From positions 9,635,507 to 9,699,506 of the forward strand of contig CM056567.1 of the NCBI GenBank assembly GCA_029721515.1: a stretch of DNA of 64,000 nt, in the 5' to 3' direction. A program made the position numbers and the translations under genes. This stretch comes from Synanceia verrucosa (Eukaryota > Chordata > Actinopteri > Perciformes > Synanceiidae). Under the pieces are notes generated by a model. That model was given only the letters and a program-made list of their open reading frames with translations. It was not told where the DNA came from and did no database searches. Shown here piece by piece: positions 36,643 to 48,945 of the stretch (its first letter is position 1; each line of letters begins with the position of its first letter).

Positions 36643-39600
36643 ATTTCTCCTAAGAGATCGCCACAAAAGCCCACACATTGGACCTTTTTCTTTCTGTGTT
36701 TTTTTTCCTCTGAGCTGCTTCAACACTATCCACAATTTACTCACTTTTTGCAACTACTTGCATCTCCTCTGTTCCCTTTGTGCATTGCATTGCAGTACAA
36801 TAGTGTGTCAGCAGCACAAACACAAACACTGAAGCATTTTAGTCTGCCTGTTATGAGCAGGCCCGTACTAAATTTTGTCAACTGTAGTACAGTTTTAATC
36901 AATTCTACTAATCACTTTAAATCCAAGCAAAGTTTCTATTTCAACCGCTATGTTAATTTAAATGATGTGGGAACTGAATCTGGTTGCCGTACGAACTTCA
37001 GTTTGACGGGATAATGGCGTAAACAGGATGCACTACGCTTAATTAAGGCACTGCATGTCACTGTGTGAATTTGTGCCATATTTCTAAAGATTAATCCATG
37101 CAAGACCTCCACAGATTACCTTCCCCCACAACAGTAAAGCATGTCCAGAGTTGACACTAAAGACACAAGAAGAAGCACACAATCAGACAATTTAGACCAA
37201 ATTGCAATGGATTTGCCTGTTTAAGAAAACCTCCTCCTGATTGTCCCAGGACTGATGGGACTGAACAGACTCTTTGTTAAGTAATTTCACCGCTACGGGT
37301 GACTGATGTCGAGCCTTAAAAAACAAGAGGAAGAGGCAGTATGGTGTAACTTCAAGCAAGCATGATTAGCATTAGTAGTGAGGTTCACTCTGCAGGCCAG
37401 CTCCTCAATAAAAGCTTCACCCAGTTACTGATCTGAAGACATCTACAGTCTTACTGCTCCTCTTTGGGCTCGTCTACTGCCTCATTGCCTTATGAAATTT
37501 TGAGTGCTCAACAGAGTGAACGGACAGTAACACATTGAGAGGAAGAGTGTGTGCATCTATGAGAGCCAAGGAAATGAAGCACTCAGGAGCCACTCAGTCA
37601 GCCCATAGTCTGAGAGAAGTGGGTGGTATGAGAGGAAAATTGTGTTTGAGGAATGAAGGACAAAGTAGCCAGAGAGGGTGTGTTTGTGTGTAATTATAGA
37701 GCACAAGTACGCCACCTTGTGGACCAGGACAGCTTGGGCTTTCCTCAAAATGTCCTCGACCTGGAAGAGGGAAAAATCACAAATCATTTGTCCGAAAAAA
37801 GTGACTGTTTTGCAAGTCATCACTGTATTTGAAAAGTGATTATATACACAGTTACTTTCTATCATGGTGGAGGAATAAACACCTGAGTAAACATGATGAT
37901 GCACTTATTTTCTTCCTAAAACTATGTTCATTATGAATAATGTATGTTGTTTGTACACTAATTTAAGTTAAGGTCATTAGACGGCTCCTAGATGTCTCCA
38001 TAACACAAAAATAACTCTTAAAACTCTAGTCAGCAAAAACTTACGACAGAGTAATTTCTTGAAGGGCGCTCCTGACAATTTCAAGGGTAGTACCTCCGTA
38101 AATCCATAAGATAAACCTCCTTTTGAGATTTAATGAGATTCACAGGAAGAGTAAAAGTTGAAAAGTGAGATAGAAAAGAGTGCTGTTCCTTTAGCAGCAG
38201 GATCACAGTGTAGCACTCAAATCCTTGAGGATAATGAATTAAATTAACTTTTCCTTTAATCTCTTACCTTATCTTAAATTATAGTACAAAATGTATGTAG
38301 ATAAGCAGAGGTTTAATCTCTTTGCCAGCAATTATGTTTTCCTGTCTATTATTAGCCTAGATAATAGCTTGAGGGAAGCCAAAGTCATCTCCCTTTGGTT
38401 TTGTCATTGCAGAAGACCCACAGGATGCAAACAGATTCATTTTTCCAGCCCTTCCAGGCAGTGTTAGTGATTTCTGTTGGTGTATTTAATTCTAATTAGC
38501 GTAGCTTTATCACAGCGGCATAAGCGAGAGCCTTCACCGGTTGTTCAGTGAAAACTTTTACTGGAAAAAAACTACAGTATTTCACAAAACAACATGCTTG
38601 AGGGTACTAGCCAAATTTGTATATTTATGCTTTAATATGCATTGAAGTTAAGTTTAGATTGTATGTAAAAATGGCAGTAATGGAGTACTGTTGAAAACAC
38701 AAGTAAATGCCAAAGATTTTTGTGAAAAATGTGACACTATTGGCATAAATAGAACAGTCATTTCCATTTGTAGCTGTAACTGAAACCTTACTTGGAACAA
38801 CAGCTAATTTGCATGCTAATATTCTAATGTTAACTCAACAAAACCCCCTTGTCCTTGTACTTTACAGTTGGCTACTTTTGTGTTTTGACAGGTTAACTGT
38901 CAAGGAGGTCACAACAACTGATTCGATCACTCATTAATGGTATGCCACAGTTCCTAAATGGCTCTTAACAAAGATATGCAAAGCACAATTTCTTGGAGTT
39001 AGCGTAAAGTTAGATAATTAGCACTAAAGTGCCGAGAAGAGATGAATTCAGCTGATTTGTGCTCTCTAGTCGATACAGACATGACCACTGACTGTATATT
39101 CTTCTTTTGTTCATCTTATTATTATTAATTATTTATAGGTTTCAGTACTTCTGATGATTCATTTGAATATAAACACACATAATACACAGACATAAAAGAC
39201 AGAACAAGTGCATAAACAGTCGGAGTTCGATATCAATTGTAAGTGCTTGCAGCAGACACACCCCTCCTATGTAGCACTGCCCATAGTTGTTTCTGCTGCT
39301 CTGCTGACTTGATTTTATTCAACAATAGTCACAAATCAGCAAAGCCAAACATTTGTCACCAATTTGAACACATAATGTGCCAGAGGACAAGAGGCAGCTG
39401 AAGCTATACAGTGCCTTTGTGGGAAAAAGCCATGTGATGGAAATTTCTGGAACATTTACCTGTCTATTCCTAACTTTGTCCATAGTTTATGAGCTAGCTC
39501 ACTTTTCTCCCCCTATTTGGCCATATTCCTGAAGACAACTCTACATTTCACTGTTGTTTTAGGTAAATTAGTTAAATAATCAATGTGGGCAAACTTTTAG

Positions 39601-39733
39601 CAGCTCATCAGTTAACCCCAGAACTTTCTGGGAACTTAAAGAAAACTTCCAGTTGAAAACATAATTAAAACATTACAGTATAGTTATAGCAATATTCCTA
39701 ATAAACATTTTAGAATGTTTTTAGAGAATCCTA

Positions 39734-40698
39734 TTAACTCTTTGAGTGCCACAAGTGCCTTGTGCCAGCGTTTTTGCCCTTTTTGACTCATATTTCAAGA
39801 CCCACAGAATATTTTGTACTATGCCTCTGAAAACACATGAAAGAAGAGACTCTCTATGTCATCATGAAAGAAATGTTTGTTTTTTTACCTTGATCCATTC
39901 TTGTTTTGTCTGGAGAAGTGTAGAGGCCACATTCACCAAAATCACCACTTTGTGCCCAGAATCCATCCGTTTTGCTTTCTAAACACGATACTCTCTCTTG
40001 ATGTTACAAATCCCAGAAGCCAAAAAGCCCAAAATTACTCACAGGCTGCGGGAGATTGCGATCAGCGACCCGCTGCAGAAAAAACACTTTGACGACCAAA
40101 GGCGTCAATGGCACTAATGGCGCTTTTCCACAGGCGGTATGGTACGGCACGGCAAAACATGGTTGTGGCATTTTCCACTAGTACCTGGTACCTGGAGCTA
40201 GGTACTTTTTCGTACCTCCTCAGCCCTGGTTCCAAGAGAGCTGAAACGATACTAAAACGTGACGTCAGCCGACTGCCTTCCACTGATTGGCCAATGACTG
40301 TCGTCATCGGAAGCGTCATTGGTTACGCGACTAGCCAGTAAAAGCCAAACACAACTCAACCCCGCCATTATTAAAACCATCGACTGTTTCGCTATTGTTA
40401 CATGAGAAAATGGCATCGCAGAAAACAACGCCATGGTCGGTCGAGGACAAAAAGCCACAGAGCGAGCAACAAACACATGATTCCTTCAGTGTCCTCCATT
40501 GTTTGAGATAGTAGTGTTGTTCTTCTTCTTCTTCCTGGTTTTCTGTATTGCATGTAAATGACTTCAGTTTCACGCTGCTGTATGATGACCACTCCCACAG
40601 CAAGGAGGTACTGAGGCACTCAGTTGTAATGAAAAAGCACCATAAAGCATCAGATTTTGAATGATATCAAAAGCTGTCACTGGCATTCAAAGAGTTAA
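39734..40698. mobile_element. piggyBac-like MITE (copy 2), interrupted by a Harbinger-like MITE
   Basis: TTAACTCTTTGAGTGCCA at 39734 and TGGCATTCAAAGAGTTAA ending 40698 are inverted termini with TTAA targets. Internal sequence such as CAGCCTGTGAGTAAT, read on the minus strand, matches copy 1 at 11695-12115, so the two are in opposite orientation. Without the insertion at 40118-40642 its length is about 440 bp, close to the 421 bp of copy 1. Confidence 0.75.
40118..40642 (+). mobile_element. PIF/Harbinger-like MITE nested in piggyBac-like MITE
   Basis: It is bounded by TAA at 40115-40117 and 40643-40645, the TWA-type target of Harbinger elements, with inverted ends TGGCGCTTTTCCA and, reversed, TGGTGCTTTTTCA. 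Near 40409 an ATG opens MASQKTTPWSVEDKK. This resembles the start of the Myb/SANT-like protein of Harbinger transposons but breaks down within 30 codons. It is a non-autonomous derivative. Confidence 0.7.
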
Positions 40699-40739
40699 AA
40701 TGCGTGGTTCTATGTAAAACCATTTCCACCGGCCTTACA

Positions 40740-40925
40740 CCTAGCTATGGGGGGGCCACGTAAGATTTATGTTCGTGGGGCCCAAAATCCCTGGCAGCGC
40801 CCCTGAGTGTATATATGTATATCAAGTGTGTAAATGATCAGAAACAGTATTACTGGCAGTAATACAGGGCCCCATATTCAAATTTTTGCTTAGGGCCCCA
40901 TGGAGGCTTGAGTCAGCCCTGGAAA
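40740..40925. mobile_element. Unclassified DNA-transposon debris
   Basis: Two segments rich in GGGGCCC-type motifs (GTGGGGCCCAAAATCCCTGG near 40775; GGGCCCCATGGAGGCTTGAG near 40893) look like ends of a teleost DNA transposon. No intact inverted pair or duplication is visible. Confidence 0.35.
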
Positions 40926-41101
40926 AGGTAACCACATCCAGAGGAAACACCAGTAGCCTAAAGTTTTTTTTCTTATCCAAACAGTCTTTGTTTTTCTTTT
41001 TAAATAAACAGTGTTTTCGTTTGTAGTGTGGTCACAGATGGCTTGTCATTTTTTTCCGACATGACCCGAAGAGTGAACAAGGACAAGCCTAAACATGTTG
41101 A

Positions 41102-41115
41102 CCGCCCCCTGGTGG
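41102..41115 (-). promoter_or_regulatory. CTCF consensus motif upstream of abhd5
   Basis: The minus strand reads CCACCAGGGGGCGG, fitting CCASYAGRKGGCRS at all positions and close to the strongest known form. Its orientation is convergent with the plus-strand motif at 19922. Confidence 0.55.
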
Positions 41116-41299
41116 CTGCAAAGTGAGTCATGAAGCCTTAAAACAATTAAAAGTCAAAGTACACATTGAATACACTTTTCCTATGGATGGTTTCTGTCAC
41201 TTAGGTAGTTCTTGTGAACTTGTATTCTGGCGTTCATTTCCTGATAAGTTTAGTTAAATATTGTTTTTTTTAAAAAGCAGGTGAAACGTCATGATTGAC

Positions 41300-42023
41300 A
41301 GCTACTCTGAGAGAAGTGGTCGCGGCACCGGAAGCTCGGAAATTGTGCGGGAGAGGAGAAACTTACTTTAACTTTCCTTAATGATCACGAGTCTGTGTGG
41401 TGGAGCATGTGTCTACATGTAGCATGTGGTTATACATACCGTAGACTGGGGTTAGCTGTTATTCCTTTCTAGCCAAACAGCTACCGTGATGCTAACGCAT
41501 CAGTTAGGTGGCGCGTGTTAAAAACTCAACTTGTGATTGGCTCGGGAGGGTGAGTGGGCGGGACCTTGTGGCTGCAGTAGGGGGAAGTGGGGCTAACTAT
41601 CAACAAGATAAACAAATACTATACAGATACTTGTATACATTCATTTCAAATCGTCTACATACCATGGTTGGTCATACGTTTCCCTGCTGTCTCAACCTAT
41701 GAATGTCATCCGACCTGTGTGTGTTCAGAAGTTCAGATTGTACTGCTGCCTTCATGTGTATTCGGACATATGAAAACACTCCAACAAACTGACTCGCTGA
41801 GTGGCAAAACTGAGAATTTCGGTATTTACCATAGTTATATTTGCGCGCATTATATTCTTAATTAATCGCATGATGCTCGGACACTTAATTGTTGAAAGGA
41901 CATTTTGTTGCTAGTGTTAATGTTTCCACTAAATGTAAGATTCCTTTATTTACGATAAGTACTTGAATGCATCACCATAAACAGTGACAGTACCGTCTCA
42001 CAGCCTCACGATCACAAAACAAT
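41300..42023 (+). promoter_or_regulatory. abhd5: Probable abhd5 promoter and 5' UTR
   Basis: GC-rich sequence starts near 41318 (GGTCGCGGCACCGGAAGC). An inverted CCAAT box (GATTGGCT, 41535-41542) lies next to a GC box (GGGCGGG, 41556-41562), about 470 bp before the first ATG. The transcription start is inferred. Confidence 0.4.
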
Positions 42024-44743
42024 ATGCGACGGATGGCGGAGGAGATCCAGCCTGCCAGGGATCAGAGGTGAGATTTCTTTCCTGAAAATGCTTTTTTATA
42101 TATTTTAAGTCATCTCAAAAGTTTGTTTTACCCATGGATGACGTCCGTTTTGTGATGACCCAACCAACATAATGTGCGCTATCCGAACTCAATAAAAATG
42201 GTAACAATAATAGTATTACTTAATGCATACTCTGTCACTATCAAATGTGCAAATGACGTTGAATTCCAGTTAAAATCCATCTGTATCTTCTGAAGTACAA
42301 AATGTTCCATCAGTCATGGCGGTACTGTAAGTGAACAAAACTTTTTGTTTCTTTTCACAACTTTATTTTACGTTTAAAATATTGAATTTATGTTGATGTG
42401 ACTGTGGATGTATTTGATGTATGCCGAATTGAACAGTCTGTACTGGACATCTTATGTGATCTTTTATCAAGTCCACACACATCTTAGGAAACAAGTCAAC
42501 GTTAAATTGACGTATTTCTCCTGACATTTGGCATAAAGGTATCAAAATAAAAAGTGCAAACATTTGGGCTCCATTTATTGTTTGTTTTTTGTCATGTTTT
42601 CCTCAACAGAATATGCAGGGACTGGGAGGTGCTGTATAGATTACATGCCAGCAGCACTGATAGCAGATATGTCATATGGTCAAAGTTCAGAATACAGTCT
42701 GTGCTTGCATGGACTTTACATGCTTGTGCATGTCTGCTGTCTGAATCACAGCTCCTGGATATTAAGCTGGCTTCCTTCTTGGTGCCCCACTTCTCCCTCT
42801 CAGCTAAAAGATGCAGAGGAGAAAATGCTCAACAGTAAGTGTGCTGTTTAACCACTGATGGAAACTTGAGTGGTTTTCAGTCAGTTGTCGAAATGCTTCA
42901 GTTCAATTTCTGTTTCTTTTCCTCCCAGTTGTGAAACGGACATTCTCCAGGCAGCACGTCCGGATATCCAACAGCAACTATCTGTGGACATTAGCTTTTT
43001 CCACTCAGATCCATGATCCATGCTCTCTCCTCCGGCCGCCTGTCCAGCCCAGGTGTCCTCTGGTTCTGCTGCATGGCTTTGGAGGTGGGGTTGCTCTTTG
43101 GGCCCAAAACCTGGACTCCCTCTCCAGCAGTAGACCGGTCTACGCTCTGGACCTGCTGGGCTTCGGCAGGAGCAGCCGCCCCCAGTTCAGCACACATCCA
43201 GAGGGGGCTGAGGAGCAGTTTGTGGAAGCCCTGGAGGAGTGGAGGGAGAAGGTCGGACTGGAGGAAATGGTGCTGCTGGGACACAATCTGGGAGGATACC
43301 TATCTGCTGCCTACACCCTCAAATACCCTCAGAGGTGTCACACCATATATCCAGAACTACTTAATAATATGTTTGGAATACATTTCCTTTTAGCTTGTGA
43401 ACTTAATGTTTGTGAACCCTTCATTGTCTATTGAGGTGCTTTGTCACACTCTACCATGTCTAAATTTAACATTTAGTGTGTACATTTATCAAGTGTGTGT
43501 GTGCACAGGGTGAAACATCTGCTGCTAGTGGAGCCATGGGGGTTCCCAGCACGTCCAGAGAACCCCAACCACATCTCCATCCCAGTGTGGATCAGAGCCA
43601 TAGGGGCTTTTATGAGTCCCTTCAACCCTCTGGCTGGACTCAGACTGGCTGGGCCTCTAGGTCAGCTTGCTAAATGATTTTTTTCAAACATCAAAAAAAA
43701 AAAAAAAAATCAATGACTCTATCTTCTTGCAGGTCCAATGCTGGTCCAGACAACCAGATCAGATTTCAAGCAGAAATACTCTTCTGTGTATGACGACAAC
43801 AGAGTGTCTGACTACATCTACCACCTCAATGCCCAGACTCCGAGGTAAGAAACGTTTTATTGGGGAACTTCAGTATTTTTCATCATGGAACCCACATCAA
43901 CATGTTTTTATGTCTGACTTTGTAATTTTCGTCCATTAAAAGTATTTGTCATGACAGGCTCTGATTGTTATTAGTGTAGGAAAAAAATGTAAGATGTAAG
44001 TCTCATTCTGAAATCCTGTGAGGTGATGTGTTGCTGAAGAAATACTTCATTGTGTTAGAGAACAGAAAGCTTTTCAGTGTCATGGGTGAATATTTAGGAG
44101 AGATCTTTGAATTTGATGGATATTGAGATTGGGCGGATATGGTTGTGTAGTGGTTAACACTGTCGTCTCACAGCAAGAGGGTACTGCGTTTGATTATTTT
44201 TTTGTTTTTTTTGGGGGGGGATAAGTGGTTCTTTGTTTGAAATAATGTTTTATTTCTCTCTGTTTCAGTGGAGAAACAGCCTTTAAGAACATGACCGTTC
44301 CCTATGGCTGGGCTAAGAGGCCCATGATGGAGAGGATCGGCCAAGTCCAGGCTAGCATTCCCATTTCCTTCATCTATGGATCACGCTCCAGCATTGACAG
44401 TGACTCTGGATATGCCTTTAAGAAAACCAGACCAGATGTGCAAATCAAGGTTCTTTATATTGTTTTTTCAGCATCATGTCAAGTTCCTTCAATGTGCCAG
44501 TTAAAATAAATCTCCACAACAGAGTTTATCTGCTTTTTGTGAACCCCAAAACAGACTCTTTCTGTTCAACTGTGTGTCTGTCAGGTGATCAGAGGAGCAG
44601 GCCATTATGTTTTCGCCGACCAGCCCGGTGACTTCAACCAGACAGTCCTTCAGATCCTCGCTGGGATGGAGAAGAAAAGTGAAGATGAGGGAACAAAACA
44701 GCGAGAGCTCCCTCATTCAGACGGGTTAAACCCAAACCCATGA
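42024..44743 (+). CDS. abhd5: ABHD5 (CGI-58), lipid-droplet co-activator of ATGL, 7 coding exons
   Basis: ABHD5 binds lipid droplets and perilipins and activates adipose triglyceride lipase. Exons 42024-42067, 42752-42834, 42929-43334, 43509-43660, 43733-43844, 44269-44449 and 44585-44743 join in frame to 378 residues. Seen in the protein: a tryptophan-rich amino-terminal anchor (SSWILSWLPSWCP, W17/W21/W25), the oxyanion-region HGFGGG near 91-96, a nucleophile-elbow GHNLGG at 160-165 with Asn162 in place of the catalytic serine, and HYVFAD with H333 and D338. The Ser-to-Asn change is diagnostic for ABHD5 against its paralog ABHD4. The carboxy terminus is about 25 residues longer than in mammals and highly charged. 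The start could instead be the second ATG at 42033. Confidence 0.92.
42929..43334 (+). CDS. abhd5: abhd5 coding exon 3, alpha/beta-hydrolase core
   Basis: This exon runs from acceptor CTCCCAG|TTGTG to donor CAGAG|GTGTCA and encodes residues 43-177. It holds the strand-order core PLVLLHGFGGG, PVYALDLLGFGRSSRP and MVLLGHNLGG. Reading through the donor ends at an in-frame stop after a short intronic tail, so splicing to 43509 is required for the conserved VEPWGFP. Confidence 0.88.
44135..44200 (+). mobile_element. Degenerate SINE head in abhd5 intron 5
   Basis: GGGCGGATATGGTTGTGTAGTGGTTAACACTGTC, cited here by its A-box GTTGTGTAGTGG, and CAGCAAGAGGGTACTG match the head of the SINEs at 5521-6110. 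Body and tail are absent. Confidence 0.55.
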
Positions 44744-45157
44744 TACCACCTCCACTGTTGAACTAGCCTCTTTGTCATACACTTTACTCTTAACACTGAC
44801 TGAGGACACTTCGCTCATCATTTGGGGTCAAAGGTCAGGTGATGCCACAGGTTTCTTTATCCAGCCTCTATATAGTTTTGTATATAAATATGAGCTGAAC
44901 TCTGTTTGCTCATTTTCTGGCCTAATGTGGTTAGAGCAGTCGGCACAAAACTGACAAAATGTTGAGCAACTTTTCTGAAATCATCTCTCACGGGAATATC
45001 TTGTTTTGGGTCGAGGTCTAGGCAAAGTGCACAACATGTTCTTTTCCTGATCCCTCACCCACTCTGAGAGGGACGTGAGGGTGAAGTGTATGGGGCAAAG
45101 GCTGGCGTGTCTTTCAGGAAATTTTCTGTTCTCTGGAGACATTGTGGCTGAGAGTGA

Positions 45158-45172
45158 CCAGCAGGTGGCAGC
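45158..45172 (+). promoter_or_regulatory. CTCF consensus motif downstream of abhd5
   Basis: CCAGCAGGTGGCAGC fits CCASYAGRKGGCRSY at every position, plus strand. It is 415 bp after the abhd5 stop codon. Confidence 0.4.
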
Positions 45173-48100
45173 ACAGCAACAGCATACAGACATTAGCTCC
45201 CTTCTCCTTTGCTGAGGGATGACAGTGAATCCCATAAAAAAGTGCCCTTGCATCCATGTCAAGTTGAGTGACCCACACTCAGGAGATCTGGACAGTGACG
45301 CTTTAAGAGCAGCTCCACACTCGTCTCTGCTGAACCAAAAGTGCAGCGACAGAATGGGGTCAGAGATGTGCAGTGGACTAAAAATAGTCCCTCTGTTTCA
45401 AGGGGGTCACCACGATTTAAAGTTCCCTCCAGACACCTTTTAAATACTTTAAATACAGACACCTTTGTTCGTAACGTGGTCATCCCACACACTTCTTGAG
45501 AAATTCTGGATCTGACCTCGCTCGCCCACAACCTCTGCTCGCAGTGGGATGACTGGTGAAAGAGCATCAAGATGGGATATTTTTGAGTAGAGGAGATCTT
45601 TAAACAACTTTGTCTTGACGGTTACTCTTGTTGAAGCTGCAGGTTTTATATGTATTTGTGATGAACGACATGTATATATTTCACCATACAGCCCTTTAAA
45701 AATACTTAAAAGGTCTGTAAAGTGGCTCCATTGTGGTGGATGACGTTCTTCCTTGATGTCAGATTTGCCCTTTACCTATTTAGCATAACACAGCTTCAAT
45801 GTTGTCAGGTGACATTTCAAAACAAGTATAAAAATTGATGCAGCAGAATCAAGTATGTCGTCTTTTTATTCCATGCATTCTCCTCCCTTTTCAAAACCAA
45901 CTTTACCCACTGTCAAACTTTTAGGCTTCACACATCACATGAGGAAACATCACTTTCTACAACATAGGTGTCGTAGAACTCCCCAAGGCCTGTAAACAGA
46001 CACATAAGCAACAAGATGCAAATTTCTGCCGTCAGTGTCAGGCCATTGCACTGATAGGCACTGCAGTGTGCTAACAAATACAAAAGAAGAAAACATGGAA
46101 ACAGTACTTGATTTCAAATAGTCAAAAGAAGTATTTTATGAAGGAAATGCAGAAGCAGAAAAGGCTGCAGTTAGGTAAAGCAGTGGAGGAGAGACTTGGC
46201 AAGCGGGTGATATGTTATTTTTGAGCACCTCGGCTTGACCCTCTGTTACCTCTGTCCCTCTCTGTCATTTCTGAGACATCAACCTAGCCCACCCCGACTG
46301 TTTCCTGGCAACAGGGTAGCCACGGAGACCGAGTCTTTTGGATGGCCGACCTGCAGGAAGTGATGCTGTGGTTCGACGGGGTAATTATGGGTTTTCTTGT
46401 TTTCTTGAAGACGCCAGCTGGCTGCTTGTCAAGGCAGTGAGGAACATTCACATGTGCACAGCCTCTTGGGGATGGAGACCAGGCCTCAGCCCATAATATA
46501 ACACTCGCTAAATAAGCCTGCAGGCTTATTAGTCATGTCTCTCTCACTCGGTCACATGGGCACGAAATCATTTCATTAGCAAAAGTGAAAAATGTGACAG
46601 GAGCTTTCGTGCTGGGTTTGAATATAATTGAAAGCTTGAAGGCCTGGAATAACTGCACATTAAAGGTGTGCACACACAGAAACACACACTGTTTCACTGC
46701 TGCTGGCAGCCCATCAGCCCTGTTTATCTTTAATCAGTACCCCCACATACAGGTTTGTGCAGCCAAAGCATCAGGAGCTCAGACCTAAAAGCTAGCAGTC
46801 GTAGCTCTCTCTGATCCATAAACCCAAAACTGATATCTCACTGATTATTCTGGCTTATTTCACATCCTAATCCATAGTTTGGGAGTCAAAGTGTAACTAC
46901 TCAGTTCTTGATCACACTTTTCAATATGAATGAACATGATGGAGTCTCGCCTCATATATTCAGTGCTGGAGCTCTATGTTCATTTTTCATCATCACACAC
47001 AGCTTCACTCCCCTCTTGTCTAAACCAAACAATTATGAGTGACTGATGGTATTTACAATACACAGATTTATTTATACCTCCGAGCTGGCAGTCAGACTGA
47101 TATTTGCACAGTAAAAAAGGAAAGAGTGCAGTTATTTTTCCAGAAGTTTTGAGATCCTCAGCCTCAGAACACTTCCTGGCACCTCGCAGCTCTCACATTA
47201 CACCAAATGTGTCAGAGTTTTAATGATCACAGCATTTTAATTCTGACTGAACACATCAGGAAAAAACTAACAGCTGGTTGGTTATTCTGTACAGACGTTG
47301 GAAAAAGCTTTTCGCCCCTCAAAAGGAGTGAAATGGATCCAAAGAGACTTTCACATTGAGACATCTCATCAGAGACTAAAACTGAAGTGCTGCTAATTCA
47401 TTAAATCCTCTATAGTGGGTAATTTCTCTCCTTTTTGAGTCTTTGAATGAGATCTGATCTTGGAGCCAGAGCCTGTCGCCAAGCAACTGTTTGTTTAAAT
47501 TAAGTCGATTTTAAAAGTTGAATATACAGATTACAGGCTAATTTCTATATACTGAGGCTGTAAACATTGTAAACAACTTTACAAAGAGAAACTGATTTAG
47601 TATTAGAGTACTTAAAGAGACAGATTACTACAAAATGGATGCAGCAAAAGTCGAAATATATTTACTTTAAAGCAGCTATAATCCATATTTCTACATCACA
47701 ATGGATCATGCAACTACCTGAATGTCAAACAGTGTCTTGTAGTGATGAAGTCACAAAGAACTGTTAACCTATAACCTATAACTGTGCAGCATTTTAGCAA
47801 CTTTCAGCTCATTGTTTTGGTTTTATGGTCTAAAACCCCACTTTACGCGACCTGCCGACCACAGGCTAGAACCGTTAATTTCTTCAGCAACAAAGAGCTT
47901 TCCACAATGTCTGCCTTTTAAAACACTCATGTAACATCCGTTCACATATTTCTGACCATTAAAACAGGTGTCCTTCAGAAGCAGAAGGAGGTACCTTGAG
48001 AGGAAGCCTGGCATCCCCACTAATGTCCTTGAAACCAGTCTATTCTTAAAACTCCAACTTTAAACCTACTCTGCGGTCATCTATGCCTCCATTAAGGATT

Positions 48101-48902
48101 TCCTGTTCAGTGTCGTGGTCCTCCAGCTGCGTCCTGTCTTCGCCACAGATTTTTTCCACATCTTTTTCCTCACATTTAGCCTTTCTATTCCAGGTTTGTC
48201 AGTTTCTTTTTTCCATTTAATGTCTGTAAATGTTTTTTTTCGATACCCACCCTCTTGTTTGTCATCTCTCAGGCTCTCCCAGCTATAAAAACTCCCCTTC
48301 TCTCTCTGTCTCTGGAAGTCATTAGTTTCACATTGTGTGAGGTGAGCAAACACACTAGTTCACTAACAATGTGATCAAGCCTGCAGTGAAATCAAATATA
48401 CACACTCAATGTCAGATTAAAAGAAATCTCCATCAGATGGCCAAATTATGTCTGTGTACTCACAAAGAAATAAAGTTTTGAATAATATATACCTAATATA
48501 ATAAAGCTAGGTTGATTAAAGGAGTTCAACACTGAGCTCCAGTGACAGTCAGATTAAATGCTCCGCTGAAAGACAGGTCCTTCCAGAAAAAGACAGATAG
48601 GATAATAAAATAGTAAACAGTAAAAATTTCAGGAACTGAGTGGATTATTGGCTGATGTCTAAAATTCTATGAAAGTGCTTTTTAAAGAAACAAAAACATG
48701 ACTGAATAAAGAAGGACAGGAGGGACAGGTGAAGCTCATCACACAATCACTCAATCACACAGGTGGGACACAAAAAAAGGCAGGAAGTAACACAAGAGGA
48801 GAGGATTTTCAAACTAAAACAGGAAACAAACAAAAATCCAAGGAACATGACAGAGGGTTTAACCTTTTAAAACAATTAAAGCAGCTTTAAGTACACTTTA
48901 GA

Positions 48903-48945
48903 GTAGAATAGGATCATTTTATTGATCCCCATTGGGTGGAAACTA
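48903..48945. repeat. LINE-like 3' tail fragment
   Basis: AGTAGAATAGGATCATTTTATTGATCCCC then TTGGGTGGAAACT shares the ATTGATCCC signature with 20921-20972 and 63226-63295; quoted only in part because of length. Confidence 0.45.

Larger units (their letters stand above)
20095..41050. other. Gene-poor interval between mir-138 and abhd5
   Basis: About 21 kb without a supported coding gene on either strand. Reading frames here are short, isolated, and often formed by CA/GT repeats. It holds the microsatellite cluster, transposon remnants and possible regulatory sites listed separately. The equivalent human interval between ABHD5 and TOPAZ1 is also a large gene-poor region. Conserved non-coding enhancers are likely but cannot be identified from one sequence. 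Confidence 0.5.

Noticed and set aside
37557..37904. Minus-strand segment with acceptor-like TTTTTCCCTCTTCCAG and a short open frame VEDILRKAQAVLVHK
   Set aside because: It looks like a small exon, but no in-frame partner exon was found on either side. The nearest donor-like site (about 38041) does not give a consistent phase, and no family is recognisable.
38041..38115. Segment with an excellent GTAAGT donor on the minus strand and frame RRFILWIYGGTTLEIV
   Set aside because: There is no convincing acceptor upstream and joining to the next candidate introduces stops. A repeat fragment is more likely.
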